This document shows positions 34,981 to 46,435 of a DNA stretch of 56,670 nt, one piece after another. The stretch covers positions 1 to 56,670 of the forward strand of contig JANWXW010000145.1 of the NCBI GenBank assembly GCA_025057315.1, given 5' to 3'. The stretch is from Myxococcota bacterium. Its GTDB lineage: Bacteria > Myxococcota_A > Polyangia > Palsa-1104 > JAEUJZ01. The position numbers and the translations under genes were made by a program. Below the pieces are notes generated by a model. The model was given only the letters and a program-made list of their open reading frames with translations, was not told the DNA's origin and did no database searches. Every line of letters starts with the position of its first letter. Position 1 is the stretch's first letter.

Positions 34981-34996
34981 TGTGAGCACGCTCACG
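34981..34996. promoter_or_regulatory. CRP/FNR-family operator candidate
   Basis: TGTGA-GCACGC-TCACG fits the consensus TGTGA-N6-TCACA in 9 of 10 positions and contains the perfect palindrome GTGAGC-AC-GCTCAC. It lies 51-66 bases upstream of the kinase GTG start at 34930, in the 102-base gap after the TPR gene. Known biology: CRP-type regulators bind cyclic nucleotides. Whether this site is used cannot be told from the sequence. Confidence 0.4.
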
Positions 34997-35032
34997 TTCC
35001 ACAGCGAGAGAAACAGCCGGTTGCCGTCGGTG

Positions 35033-36349
35033 CTACTCTAGGCCCCGCGCGCGCAGCGTCTCATCGTCCTCCCCGTGCAGGTGTCCCAGCTCATGTAGGA
35101 GGGTGGTGCGGATCTGGGCACGCAGCTCCTCGCGGCTGGCCACGGCCCGCAGCAGGTTCTTGCGGTACAGGATGATGGTTCGGGGCATTCCATCGGGCGT
35201 TTGCCCCAGGGGCGGGCCACGGAACAGGCCCAGGATGGTCGGCGACAGTGGGGGCTCCTCGGCGGTCAGGTCGACCACATCGGGCAAATCGGCGGTCTGC
35301 AACGACACGTGCCGCAGGTCCGCCCGCAGCTCCGGCGGCAGCGCTTCGGCCTCCTGCAGCACGAGGCTGCGGAACTCGGCCGGGTCGATGGGCAACGGTG
35401 GGGGGAAGTCTTGGGGACGCTGTCGCCGAGCTCGTTCGAACGCGCGGTCGGCCTCCGCCTGGCGGCCCAAGAATTCCAGCACCAGGCCCAGGTAGTGCTG
35501 GGCCCAGGCGTCGTCCGGGGCCCGCCGGGACACCTCGCTGAACCCGCGCCGGGCCTCCTCGAAACGGCACAGGTCGAACAGAGCCACGGCGCGCTCGTAG
35601 TGTGCCTGCACGTTGTCGTGGGCAGCCAGGGACGCCTCCAGGCGCGCCAGCGACTCGCGGGGATGTCCCAGGTCGTTGAGGGCCTGGCCCTCCAGCAGCG
35701 CCATGCGGGCGATCATGAGCTTGTCCTTGCTGCGCCGTAGACGCCGGCTACCGCGGCGCGCATACTCAAGGCCAGTCTCGGTGTGGTCCAGGCTCGGGCC
35801 TAGATGGTTGATGTACAGGTCGGCCGCTGCAGCCAGGGACTTCACATCGTCGGGGTCGATGGCGAGGGCGCGGGTCAGGGCGTCGCGGGCAGCCTCCACC
35901 TGGCCCAGTTCCAGCAGCGCGAGGCCCCGATTGTAGTGGGCGTCCACAGAGCGCGGATCGAGCCGGGCGGCTTCCTCGGCGCAGACCAGGGCCTCCTCGT
36001 AGGCCGCTCTGGCTTCCTCGGCCGGACCAGGGCCCTGGGCCCGAGCCACGCCCTGGTCGTACAGCTCGGCGGCCCGGTCAAGCAGGGCCACCAGCGGGCG
36101 CTGGGGGGACAGGGCCCCATCCCCCGGGAAGCAGCGCCGCAACGGGCGTGGCAGGGGTGGCCGGTTGTCGCGCGGGTCGCGCAGCTCGTGCAGGTCCGTC
36201 GCGTGCTCATCGGGGCGGATGCCGCTCGCAGGGCGCAATGCGGCCCGCGCGGGTGGGGCCTCAGGAACCGGCTGGGCTTTGCAGCTCAGCAGCAGCGGCA
36301 GCAGAAAAACGGCAAGGGCGAGGCACCGGAACCGACCGCGCGGGGACAT
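35033..36349 (-). CDS. TPR lipoprotein with C-terminal zincin domain
   Basis: 438 residues. Signal peptide with lipobox LLLSC (Cys about residue 22). Residues about 90-330 hold several TPR units (for example AHYNRGLALLELGQVEAARDALTRAL). The last 110 residues resemble zincin_1-type metallopeptidases: PRTIILYRKNLLRA, then the zinc motif HELGH (His419, Glu420, His423) followed by an acidic DD segment. Family members are normally short cytoplasmic proteins; here the domain sits at the end of a lipidated TPR protein. ATG 36349 is the first start that gives a signal peptide. It lies 34 bases downstream of the helicase gene, so they may share a transcript. Confidence 0.85.
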   Translation of the reverse strand: MSPRGRFRCLALAVFLLPLLLSCKAQPVPEAPPARAALRPASGIRPDEHATDLHELRDPRDNRPPLPRPLRRCFPGDGALSPQRPLVALLDRAAELYDQGVARAQGPGPAEEARAAYEEALVCAEEAARLDPRSVDAHYNRGLALLELGQVEAARDALTRALAIDPDDVKSLAAAADLYINHLGPSLDHTETGLEYARRGSRRLRRSKDKLMIARMALLEGQALNDLGHPRESLARLEASLAAHDNVQAHYERAVALFDLCRFEEARRGFSEVSRRAPDDAWAQHYLGLVLEFLGRQAEADRAFERARRQRPQDFPPPLPIDPAEFRSLVLQEAEALPPELRADLRHVSLQTADLPDVVDLTAEEPPLSPTILGLFRGPPLGQTPDGMPRTIILYRKNLLRAVASREELRAQIRTTLLHELGHLHGEDDETLRARGLE

Positions 36350-36383
36350 CAGGGCAATTATCGCAAATGTCCAGAACCAGCGA

Positions 36384-38720
<2,337 letters not shown>

Positions 38721-39323
38721 ACAATGCCTCTCTGCGGCCCCCACGCCTCATGCAGGTTCCCCCGGAGAAGCCATCGCCGCGCCGCGCCCCGAGCCCTTGC
38801 GGATGGCCTCGGGGGGCACAGGCGCTCTCCCACCGCATGGGCGCACCGGGCCAGAAATGGGTCCGGCTACGCGGAACGGTCGATGCGCAGCGCGCCCGCC
38901 CAAACGGGTCTTCCCGCCGGGCGGCCTGAGCGTGCCTGGCCCCTCGCGCCGCGATCTGCTCCTGCTGCCGGCGCTCGCCCGGGGCAGGACGCAATGGCCC
39001 ACCCCATCCGGGAGCCCGATGCCGAGGAGGAAGTTGACGCCGACCGTAAACCCGCACAAGGACAATGTGGTGCGCTTCTCTCAGGTGCGCGAGGGCTCCC
39101 CGGAATGCCTCTTGCATTTCCCAGGGTGGCCAGTTAGTGGAACGCTAGCCCGGTCCGGGCTCCCTGTCAAGCCAGTGCGCTGGATTCGACCGGGCCCCGC
39201 TTCAGGCCCCCCTGGGAGGGGGCAGGGCTGCTGGTGGGGAGGCCTCCCACCCAGCCGGTGGATACCCTCGGGAGGATGCGGCGGCCCGCGCCTCACCGCC
39301 TGCACAAGGTCCCGGCACGCGGC
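38721..39323. other. gene-free stretch between helicase and kup
   Basis: 603 bases. It serves as the upstream region of the helicase gene (minus, start 38720) and the downstream region of kup (minus, stop 39324). Open frames exist on both strands, as expected at this GC, but none has a ribosome site and a natural composition together. The only structure I see is the inverted repeat at 39230-39255. Confidence 0.5.
39230..39255 (-). terminator. imperfect 26-bp inverted repeat after kup
   Basis: GCTGGTGGGG-AGGCCT-CCCACCCAGC: a palindrome around AGGCCT with two mismatches per arm, 69 bases beyond the kup stop. It can form a strong hairpin, but no T-run follows, so a rho-independent terminator is only possible. 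Confidence 0.3.
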
Positions 39324-41288
39324 CTACAGCTCGATCTGGGCGCCCATCTCCACCACGCGGTTGGGCGGGATGCCGAAGAAATAGGTAGCCGGACGGGCAT
39401 TGCGGGACAGGAAGGCAAAGAGCGCCTTGCGCCAGCGGGCCAGCCCGCTGCGTCCCGTCGTCAGCAGCGTCTCTCGGCCCAAGTAGTAGCTGGTGTCGCT
39501 CTGGACCGTCTTGAGACCCGCGATGCGGCAGGCGCGCATGATCTCGGGCACATTCGGCGTCTGCATGAAGCCGTAGTGGGCGGTGACGTGGAAGAAGCCC
39601 TGGCCGAGGTCCCGTACCTTGACCCGATCCTTGGCCGGCACCTCGGGCTCCCGCTCGGTCAGGATCGACAGCAGCACCACCTGCTCATGGAGCACCTTGT
39701 TGTGCTTGAAATGATGGAGCAGGACCACCGGCACGCCCTCGGGGTTGGAGGTCATAAACACCGCCGTTCCCTTGACGCGGTGGGGGCTGCGGCGCTCCAG
39801 GTCCTCCAAAAACGCATCCAGGGGCAGCGACGCCGAGGTGATAAACTTCTCGATGGCGGTGCGGCCCTGCTTCCATGTGGTCATGATGCTAAAAACCATC
39901 GCGGCCACCACCAGCGGCAGCCAGCCCCCGTGGGGGATCTTGGCCAGGTTGGCTATCAAGAAGGGCAGGTCAAAGACAAAGAACAGCAGCGTCAGCGACC
40001 CCGCCCGCAGCCAGCTCCAGCCCCAGCACTCGCGCGCCACGGCGCAAAACAGCACGGTGGTGATGTTCATGGTTCCGGTGACCGCCATGCCATAGGCGGC
40101 GGCCAGGTTGGACGACTCGCGAAACACCAGCACCAGCGCGATGCAGGCCACCATGAGCGCGGTGTTCACCTCCCGGACGTAAATCTGCCCCTCGGCCTCC
40201 CCGGAGGTGTGGACGATGGACAGGCGCGGTGAGAAGCCCAGCTGCACCGCCTGCCGGGTCAGCGAGAAGGCACCCGAGATCATCGCCTGCGAGGCGATGA
40301 TCGCTGCCACCGTCGCCACCACCAGCAACGGGTACACCCACAGGCCCGACACCAGCTTGTAGAAGGGATTGGCCCTGGCCTCATCCCCCAGAGCAATGAG
40401 CAAGGCCCCCTGGCCAAAGTAATTGATAAGAAGCGCCGGCATCACAACGGCGTACCAGGCCACCCGGATCGGCCGTCGGCCAAAGTGCCCCATGTCCGCA
40501 TAGAGCGCCTCTCCCCCGGTGATACACAGCACCACCGAGCCGAGCAGCAGCAGCCCATGGAGCCCATGGTGCACAAAGAACGACAGCGCGTGCACCGGAT
40601 TGAGCGCCCACAACACCTCTGGCTGGCGGTAGATCCAGGGCGCACCCGCAGCAGCGATGCTGATGAACCAGATGAGCGTCGCCGGCCCGAAGATGGCCCC
40701 GACACGGGCCGTACCGCGCTTCTGTAGCAAAAACAGGGCCACCAAGATGCCGACCGTGATGGGCACAATCAGGTTGCGCAGGCCAGGCGCGGCCACCGCC
40801 AGTCCCTCCATCGCGCCCAGCACCGAGATGGCCGGCGTGATCATCCCGTCCCCGTACAGCAGCGAGCAGCCAAACAGGGCCAGCAGAATAAGCACGTGCT
40901 TGGTCCTGCTCGGCGGCTCTGTCTTGGACCGCGGCGCCAGCAGGGCCAGCAAGGCCATGGTCCCGCCCTCGCCGCGGTTGTCGGCCCGCAGCACGAAGGT
41001 CAGGTACTTGACCACGATGATGAACGTGAGGGACCAAAACACCAGGGACAGCACCCCAAGGACGTTCGCCCGCGTCGGGTCAACGCCGTGCTCGCCGCTG
41101 AAACATTCCTTGATGGCATACAGGGGCGAGGTGCCAATGTCCCCATAGACCACGCCCAGGGCGGCAAGCGACACCCGGGCCAGGTCCGACAGCCGGTCGG
41201 TGGGCGGCGCATGGCCCACCTGGGCTGTGTCGGCAGGTTGTTCCGGAGGTTCGGCTGGCGCGGGGGGGGCGGGATGGTCCGGGCTCAT
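39324..41288 (-). CDS. kup: KUP-family potassium uptake protein
   Basis: 654 residues with about twelve membrane helices in the first 460 and a soluble C-terminal tail. The KUP signature ALGVVYGDIGTSPLYA and SLVFWSLTFIIVVKY, LRADNRGEGG follow the short N-terminus. Other family segments are GDGMITPAISVLGAMEG and HHGLHGLLLLGSVVL with GGEALYADMGHFG. The protein takes up K+ with H+ (KUP/HAK/KT family). Start ATG 41288 is chosen; an in-frame GTG/ATG start at 41336 would add 16 residues before a hydrophobic stretch. Neither has a good ribosome site. No partner genes. Confidence 0.93.
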   Translation of the reverse strand: MSPDHPAPPAPAEPPEQPADTAQVGHAPPTDRLSDLARVSLAALGVVYGDIGTSPLYAIKECFSGEHGVDPTRANVLGVLSLVFWSLTFIIVVKYLTFVLRADNRGEGGTMALLALLAPRSKTEPPSRTKHVLILLALFGCSLLYGDGMITPAISVLGAMEGLAVAAPGLRNLIVPITVGILVALFLLQKRGTARVGAIFGPATLIWFISIAAAGAPWIYRQPEVLWALNPVHALSFFVHHGLHGLLLLGSVVLCITGGEALYADMGHFGRRPIRVAWYAVVMPALLINYFGQGALLIALGDEARANPFYKLVSGLWVYPLLVVATVAAIIASQAMISGAFSLTRQAVQLGFSPRLSIVHTSGEAEGQIYVREVNTALMVACIALVLVFRESSNLAAAYGMAVTGTMNITTVLFCAVARECWGWSWLRAGSLTLLFFVFDLPFLIANLAKIPHGGWLPLVVAAMVFSIMTTWKQGRTAIEKFITSASLPLDAFLEDLERRSPHRVKGTAVFMTSNPEGVPVVLLHHFKHNKVLHEQVVLLSILTEREPEVPAKDRVKVRDLGQGFFHVTAHYGFMQTPNVPEIMRACRIAGLKTVQSDTSYYLGRETLLTTGRSGLARWRKALFAFLSRNARPATYFFGIPPNRVVEMGAQIEL

Positions 41289-41943
41289 GCCAGGAAATCC
41301 AGGATGGAAGAGGAACCAGTGTGACACGACGAGCATCCCGCTTCAAGCGGCCCTGCCGGAGGCCGCAGCCCGCGTGTGGCCCCCGACGAGCCAGGCCAGA
41401 TTGGACCCAGGATCCGCGTCCAGGCCGAAGGAGCCACCACCCAGCATCGGGCCAAGGCCGAGCGGCCGCGGCGCTGGGCACAAAGCCGACCAGGCACGCC
41501 TGCGCCGCAGCCCCAGACAGCTGCCCCAGCTGGTGTCCGGTTCCGCCGAACCGCGCTGCGGTGCCCTGACTGCAGGGTTCGGTTCCGCCGAACTGAATTC
41601 CGAGCTCTGGAGGCCACCCCAAGGCCCCCCTGGTTCCAGGCCGAGCCGCTCCCCTGTCCAGCGATGAGCAGCGACGCTCTTCCAGGCCCCAGACACCAGC
41701 GCAGCCCGGCTGCCCCCCCCGATTCAGGTGCCGAACACGGCTTCTCCATGGGCGCCTGCCCCCCAAGGCTCCAGATGCCGCCTCCCAAGAGGGCCAACCG
41801 GCTCGAAAGGGTCCGGCAGCCCCGCCCTCTTCCATCCTACCCCCCGCTCCGGCCCCGGCGTGCAGGCAGGTGCCCTCACCAGCGGCAGCGAGCCGTCACG
41901 CACCAAGAAAAGACGAGCGCGCCTGTCCGCCCGATGCGCTAGG
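41289..41943. other. gene-free stretch upstream of kup and the esterase gene
   Basis: 655 bases between two divergent genes. Open frames on both strands (for example plus 41376-41942) show Arg/Pro-rich, non-natural composition and have no ribosome site. The notable content is the repeated hairpin at 41538-41593. Promoters for both genes should be here, but I cannot point to convincing -35/-10 boxes. Confidence 0.5.
41538..41593. repeat. repeated hairpin element CGGTTC-CGCC-GAAC
   Basis: CGGTTCCGCCGAACCG (41538-41553) is a perfect inverted repeat with a 4-base loop. CGGTTCCGCCGAAC recurs at 41580-41593, exactly 42 bases later, where the outer pair is lost. The pair is intergenic. It may be part of a dispersed REP-like family, but only these two copies are visible here. 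Confidence 0.55.
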
Positions 41944-43152
41944 ATGCAGCCGGTGCGCATCCGGACCCAAGGCTCGTTCATTCCCTTTGTGGGTGTGGGC
42001 TTTGCCTGCCTCGTTGCACTGCACGGACTGGCCTGCCGCGGGCCGGGCGGCGCTGCGTCTGCAGAGCAGGGTCCAGAGCCGCCGGAACCGCTGTCCGATG
42101 CGCCGGAGGGGGGGCCGGCGCAGACCATCATCCGGGTGCACTATCCGGCGGGGCAGCGGCTCAGCCTGCGGGGGGACCAGCCGCCGCTGAGCTGGCAGCG
42201 GGGGCTGCCCCTGGAGCAGGTGGCCCCGGGCCTTTACGAGATGCGCCTGCCGGCCCTAGGCGGGCCCGTGCAGTTCAAGCCGCTGCTGGACGATGCGATC
42301 TGGTCCCGCGGCCGGAACTACCATGTTCTTCCCGGCCAGGTGGCCGAGATCTACCCGCACTTTTGGAACGAGCGCGGGAGCTGGTCGCGCCGCTGGCCGC
42401 GCGTGCGCTCGGACCTGCTCGGCAACGAGCGGGGCGTCTGGGTCTATCTGCCGCCCGGCTACGATGAGAACCCGCTGGCGCGCTACCCGGTGCTGTACAT
42501 GCACGACGGCCAGAACCTGTTCGACCCGCGCGCAGCCTTTCTGGGCGTGACATGGCGCGTGGCCGAGACGCTGGACCGGGGCAGCGGGGCCCTCGACCCG
42601 GCGGAGCACATCCCCGAGATCATCGTCGTGGGAGCCGAAAACGCCGGCCCGCAACGCCTCTATGAGTACACGCCCACCGAGGGCGGACGGGGTGGTGGCG
42701 GCGGCGACCTGTACCTGCGCTTCTTGGTGGAGGAGCTCAAGCCCCGCGTGGACAGCGAGCTGCGCACCCGGCCCGACCGGTCGGCGCTGTGCGGCTCCTC
42801 GCTGGGCGGGCTGATCTCCGCCTATGCTGGCCTGCGTCACCCCCACGTGTTCCGCCGCATTGCCCTGCTGTCGCCGTCCACCTGGTGGGACAACCGCTAC
42901 ATCATCGGCGCGGTTCTGGCCTCGCGAGACCGGTGGCCGCGGCCAGAGCGGGTCTACCTGGACAGTGGCGACGCCGGTCCCGGGCGCGACGACGTGGACA
43001 ACACGACCCTGCTGGCGCAGGCCTACCGCGACATCGGATATCGCGATGGCCACGACCTGCTGCACGTGATCCAGCCTGGCGCGCTGCACAACGAGGCCTT
43101 TTGGGCCGAGCGGTTGCCGGGCGCCCTGCGCTTCCTGCTCGCCGGTTGGTAG
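41944..43152 (+). CDS. putative esterase lipoprotein (esterase D / Fes-like)
   Basis: 402 residues. Signal peptide with lipobox HGLAC (Cys31). Residues about 60-140 form a beta-sandwich resembling the N-terminal carbohydrate-binding-like domain of such esterases (VHYPAGQRLSLRGDQPPLSW). The alpha/beta hydrolase of the putative esterase family follows: WVYLPPGYDENPLARYPVLYMHDGQ, the nucleophile Ser286 in CGSSLGG, and late His in GALHNEAFW. Substrates in this family include feruloyl esters, enterobactin and S-formylglutathione; unclear here. Inference: acts in the periplasm or on the surface on carbohydrate or ester. ATG 41944; converges with the MsrA gene. Confidence 0.88.
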   Translation: MQPVRIRTQGSFIPFVGVGFACLVALHGLACRGPGGAASAEQGPEPPEPLSDAPEGGPAQTIIRVHYPAGQRLSLRGDQPPLSWQRGLPLEQVAPGLYEMRLPALGGPVQFKPLLDDAIWSRGRNYHVLPGQVAEIYPHFWNERGSWSRRWPRVRSDLLGNERGVWVYLPPGYDENPLARYPVLYMHDGQNLFDPRAAFLGVTWRVAETLDRGSGALDPAEHIPEIIVVGAENAGPQRLYEYTPTEGGRGGGGGDLYLRFLVEELKPRVDSELRTRPDRSALCGSSLGGLISAYAGLRHPHVFRRIALLSPSTWWDNRYIIGAVLASRDRWPRPERVYLDSGDAGPGRDDVDNTTLLAQAYRDIGYRDGHDLLHVIQPGALHNEAFWAERLPGALRFLLAGW

Positions 43153-43308
43153 GGAGGCCGGGCCGCGATCTCCTTGGGTTGGGGGCTCCTTGTCGCGGGC
43201 CGGCGGGGGCCCTTGGCAGAGGGCGGGCGCACGGCCTAGCCCCTGCTGCACCGGACTGCGAGAGGAGGCACGGTCGGCGGCGGGGCCCTCTCTGAGATTG
43301 GCGGTACA

Positions 43309-43929
43309 TTAGGGACGTGGCTGCGGCGGGGCCCGGCCCCACAGCTCCTGCAGGCGCTGGTCCCGGCCACAGCGGGCGCGATAGGCCTGATAGCGCTCGG
43401 GGTTCTTTCGATAGAAATCCTGGTGGTAGTCCTCTGCCGGATAGAAGGACTGCAGGGGCAGAATCTGGGTGACGATGGGCGCGGCGAAGGGCTTGGTTTT
43501 GGACAGGGCCTGCTTGGAGGCCTCGGCTGCCCTCCGCTGCGTCTCGTTGTGGTAAAAGATCACCGGACGGTACTGGCTGCCCACGTCGCAAAATTGGCGG
43601 TCCGGGGTGGTGGGGTCCGTGTTGCGCCAGTACACCTCCAGCAGCTGCTCGTAGCTGATCCGGTCTGGGTCATAGAGGATCTGCACAACCTCCACATGGC
43701 CCGTCTGACCGGTCGATACCTCCTCGTAGGTCGGGTTCTTCTTGTGCCCGCCGGCGTAGCCCGAGACCACAGCCACCACGCCTGGGACCTTTTCGAAGTC
43801 TGCCTCCATGCACCAGAAGCAACCGCCGCCGAAGGTGGCCCGCCCCACCGCCCGGGGGGAGATGGCCAAAGAGAGCAGGGGCGTGCTCAGAGCCAGCAAG
43901 GCCACCGTGGGCAGCACGATGCAACGCAT
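43309..43929 (-). CDS. msrA: secreted peptide methionine sulfoxide reductase A
   Basis: 206 residues. MsrA reduces methionine-S-sulfoxide in proteins. The catalytic motif GGCFWC is present with Cys37 (Cys40 is the F-W-C cysteine). The family core runs on with VVSGYAGGHKKNPTYEEVSTGQTGHVE and HNETQRRAAEASK. Residues 1-25 look like a cleavable signal peptide (hydrophobic LPTVALLALSTPLLSLA), so the enzyme should repair proteins outside the cytoplasm. ATG 43929 is fixed by GGAGG six to ten bases upstream. Resolving Cys in the C-terminus is C-GRDQ (RARCGRD). Next gene in the same strand direction upstream is the PEGA-like protein at 44119. Confidence 0.92.
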   Translation of the reverse strand: MRCIVLPTVALLALSTPLLSLAISPRAVGRATFGGGCFWCMEADFEKVPGVVAVVSGYAGGHKKNPTYEEVSTGQTGHVEVVQILYDPDRISYEQLLEVYWRNTDPTTPDRQFCDVGSQYRPVIFYHNETQRRAAEASKQALSKTKPFAAPIVTQILPLQSFYPAEDYHQDFYRKNPERYQAYRARCGRDQRLQELWGRAPPQPRP

Positions 43930-44118
43930 GCAATGACCTCCGCGTCTAGCTGGAGCGCCAGCGCAGCATACCATGGGCCCAGCTGTCGACCGGAGCGGCA
44001 CCGGGGCCGGTGCAGGGACCGGTGTCCGGCTGCGCTGAAGCACAGGAGCTCTGGGGGGCGCGGTGGGGACCCGAGGCGGCACCAAGAGGTGGCCTGCTCG
44101 CGGGCACTGGGGCATGGA

Positions 44119-44667
44119 TCATTTCTTCTTTTTCTTTCTCTTCTTTTTACCTCCCCCCTCCTCCTGCATCGGGTCCTCCTTGCCCGCGGGCTCCAGCTTC
44201 TCTAGCAGGTCCACGTTTTGCGACGTGTCCAGCTCTAGCCTCTTTTCGGCGTAGCCCTCCAAGCGGAGCGCCAGCGCCACCTTGTGGCCCTGGCCGATGA
44301 GCGTGTGCTCGTGCTCAAAGGGCGTTTTGGACATGACCTTGCCATCGGAGAGCCGCACCACGTCGGCACCGGCGGGCTCGGTGCGGATGGCCCAGCGGAT
44401 CTTGACCGGCGGTGGTGCGGTCCCCGGCATGGTCGCGGCCACCGACTCCTCGGGGGGGGCCCGCTCCGGATGGGGACCGGCGCGGTCGAGCAGGAACTTG
44501 ATGCCGCCCCCCAGGATGCCCGCCAGGAGGATGCCGCCCACGCCGAGCAGAAGGGTCCGGTCGACGGCCCCGCGGTCGGTCCTGGCGCGGCGCGGGCAGG
44601 GGCGCGCACACCGCCCCCGGGGTTCGCTGTCACGGTCAGGTTGCAGGATGAATGGCATGGTCTCCAT
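44119..44667 (-). CDS. membrane protein with PEGA-like domain and Lys-rich tail
   Basis: 182 residues, ATG 44667 (alternatives upstream at 44694 and 44742). A membrane helix (about residues 43-62, LLLGVGGILLAGILGGGIKFLL) follows a basic N-terminus. Residues about 85-165 resemble a PEGA domain (TEPAGADVVRLSDGKVMSKTPF, then VALALRLEGYAEKRLELD). The end is a run of Lys and Arg. Inference: an envelope-attached interaction module. No RBS is clear. It lies upstream of msrA in the same direction with a 189-base gap, and diverges from the amidase lipoprotein at 44929. Confidence 0.65.
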   Translation of the reverse strand: METMPFILQPDRDSEPRGRCARPCPRRARTDRGAVDRTLLLGVGGILLAGILGGGIKFLLDRAGPHPERAPPEESVAATMPGTAPPPVKIRWAIRTEPAGADVVRLSDGKVMSKTPFEHEHTLIGQGHKVALALRLEGYAEKRLELDTSQNVDLLEKLEPAGKEDPMQEEGGGKKKRKKKKK

Positions 44668-44928
44668 GGCCGCTCGCCAGATGGCAATGTGCATCGAGGG
44701 ACGTTCGTGCGGAGCCTGCTCCTGATTCGCCTCCAGGAGCACGCACCGGAGGCGGGGTTATTGTCTCACAAAAAGGTCCGCTGGCTCAAGCGGGTTTGTG
44801 GCCGCAAGGGGGGGCGTCGGACAGAAGGTTGCACACAACTGTCCGCAGGGCTCTAGTGTAGGGTCGCCCTCTCGACGGGAGATGTGGGTGCATGCTTTTT
44901 GCCGGAGCCTTTGCTCAGGAGGCTGCAC

Positions 44929-46428
44929 ATGAACCGAAGGGTGTCCTGTTGGATGAGTTTGGCCCTGCTGGCCGCCGGCTGCGGGGGCGCCGAGATCGAG
45001 GCAAGCGACCTGGACGACAGCAGCGAAGCGGGCCTGGTGCTGGAGGGGGCTTCGCTGGACCGGGAGCTGTCCCTGTCGCCTGCGCACAGGGCGGCGGTGC
45101 CTTTTGCCCGCCTGGGGGTGCTCTGGGATGCCCCGGCCCCGGCGGTGCTGGAGGTCTCCACCAGCACCGATGGACGCACCTGGTCGCCCTTCCGCCCGGT
45201 GGAGGTCGTCAGCGCGGAGGTCGAGCAGACCAGCAGCTTTGTAGGCCAACTGGAGGCGCCGGGAGCGCGCTTTTTCCGCGTGCGGGCACCCGGCGGCGGG
45301 CAGCGGCCTACCTTCGTTCGTCTACAGCCCCTGGGGGCACGCCTGGGCGAGACGCTGGAGCAGGGCGATGAGGCCCAGGACGGAATCGGCACCCGCCGGT
45401 CGGCCCTGACCGTGGGCGGCGTGAGCGTCCACTCCCGTGCAAGCTGGGGCGCCCAGCCCCCCCGCTGCGCCAGCGGCCATGCTCCCTACCGCATGACCAT
45501 CCACCACACGGTGACACCGACCATGGACTCGATGTCGCCCGAGGCCCGGCTGCGGCAGATCCAGTCGTTTCACATGAATGTACAGGGCTGGTGCGACATC
45601 GGATATCACTTCCTTGTGTCGCGCGATGGGCGCCTGTGGGAGGGGCGGCCGGCTCACAACCTGGGGACCCACGTGGCCAATCACAACAGCGGCAACGTCG
45701 GCATCGCGTTTATGGGCGACTACAGCTCCACCCCGCCCACGGACCGGCAGATCGACGAGGCGGCACGGCTGGTCGCCGGCATCGGCCGGCAGTTTGGCAT
45801 CGCCATCTCGTCCGAGCGCATCAAGGGCCACCGCGACTACAATGCCACCAGCTGCCCAGGCGATGCGCTGTATGCGCGGCTGCCGACGATCATCAGCCGG
45901 GCCCGCCAGGGCGGGACGCCGCCCCCACCGCCGCCTGGCCGGGGGGTGGTCAAGGGCATCATCTACCGCGGCACGGACCCCTCGGAGCGTCTGGCCGGTG
46001 CCACGGTCACCCTCGGGGGGCGCAGCACCACCAGCAACGCCAACGGCTACTATGAGCTCCGCGATGTGGAGCCGGGCACTCACACCATCACGGCGCAGCT
46101 GCCGGGATATGCCCCCGGCTCTGTCACCCGCGTGGTAAACGGCGGCGAGGTGTGGGGCAGCATCGGGCTATGGCCGCTCGCCTCGGGCACAGCGGTGCTG
46201 CAGGGCGTGATCTACACCGGCGGCAACAGCGCCCACCGCGTGCCGTTCGCCCAGGTGCGTCTGAGCACCGGGCACACCACCACGGCAGACGACAGCGGCT
46301 TTTATCGCCTCTCGGGCTTGCCCCCGGGGCCGGTGACCATCACCGCCAGCAAGAGCGGCTACGCCCCCAACTCGATTCAGCGCACCCTGCAGAACGGCAC
46401 CACCGTGTGGGGCAGCGTGCCGCTGTAG
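44929..46428 (+). CDS. PGRP-type N-acetylmuramoyl-L-alanine amidase lipoprotein with two carboxypeptidase-regulatory-like repeats
   Basis: 499 residues. AGGAGG precedes ATG 44929. Lipobox LLAAGC gives Cys18. Residues about 40-150 are an unassigned beta region. The Amidase_2/PGRP domain (about 160-320) has the zinc residues: His in MTIHHTVTP, Tyr/His in IGYHFLVSRDG, and His/Cys in KGHRDYNATSCPGDALY. It should cleave the bond between MurNAc and L-Ala of peptidoglycan. A Pro-rich linker leads to two beta-sandwich repeats (about 340-415 and 420-499) with SNANGYYELRDVEPG and TADDSGFYRLSGLPPG, of the carboxypeptidase regulatory type. Inference: a cell-wall hydrolase on the outer-membrane or periplasmic face. 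Confidence 0.92.
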   Translation: MNRRVSCWMSLALLAAGCGGAEIEASDLDDSSEAGLVLEGASLDRELSLSPAHRAAVPFARLGVLWDAPAPAVLEVSTSTDGRTWSPFRPVEVVSAEVEQTSSFVGQLEAPGARFFRVRAPGGGQRPTFVRLQPLGARLGETLEQGDEAQDGIGTRRSALTVGGVSVHSRASWGAQPPRCASGHAPYRMTIHHTVTPTMDSMSPEARLRQIQSFHMNVQGWCDIGYHFLVSRDGRLWEGRPAHNLGTHVANHNSGNVGIAFMGDYSSTPPTDRQIDEAARLVAGIGRQFGIAISSERIKGHRDYNATSCPGDALYARLPTIISRARQGGTPPPPPPGRGVVKGIIYRGTDPSERLAGATVTLGGRSTTSNANGYYELRDVEPGTHTITAQLPGYAPGSVTRVVNGGEVWGSIGLWPLASGTAVLQGVIYTGGNSAHRVPFAQVRLSTGHTTTADDSGFYRLSGLPPGPVTITASKSGYAPNSIQRTLQNGTTVWGSVPL

Positions 46429-46435
46429 CCTCCCC

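Noticed and set aside
41376..41942. 188-codon plus-strand frame with a repeated VRFRRT
   Set aside because: The peptide repeat is only the translated 42-base DNA repeat; no ribosome site and unnatural composition.
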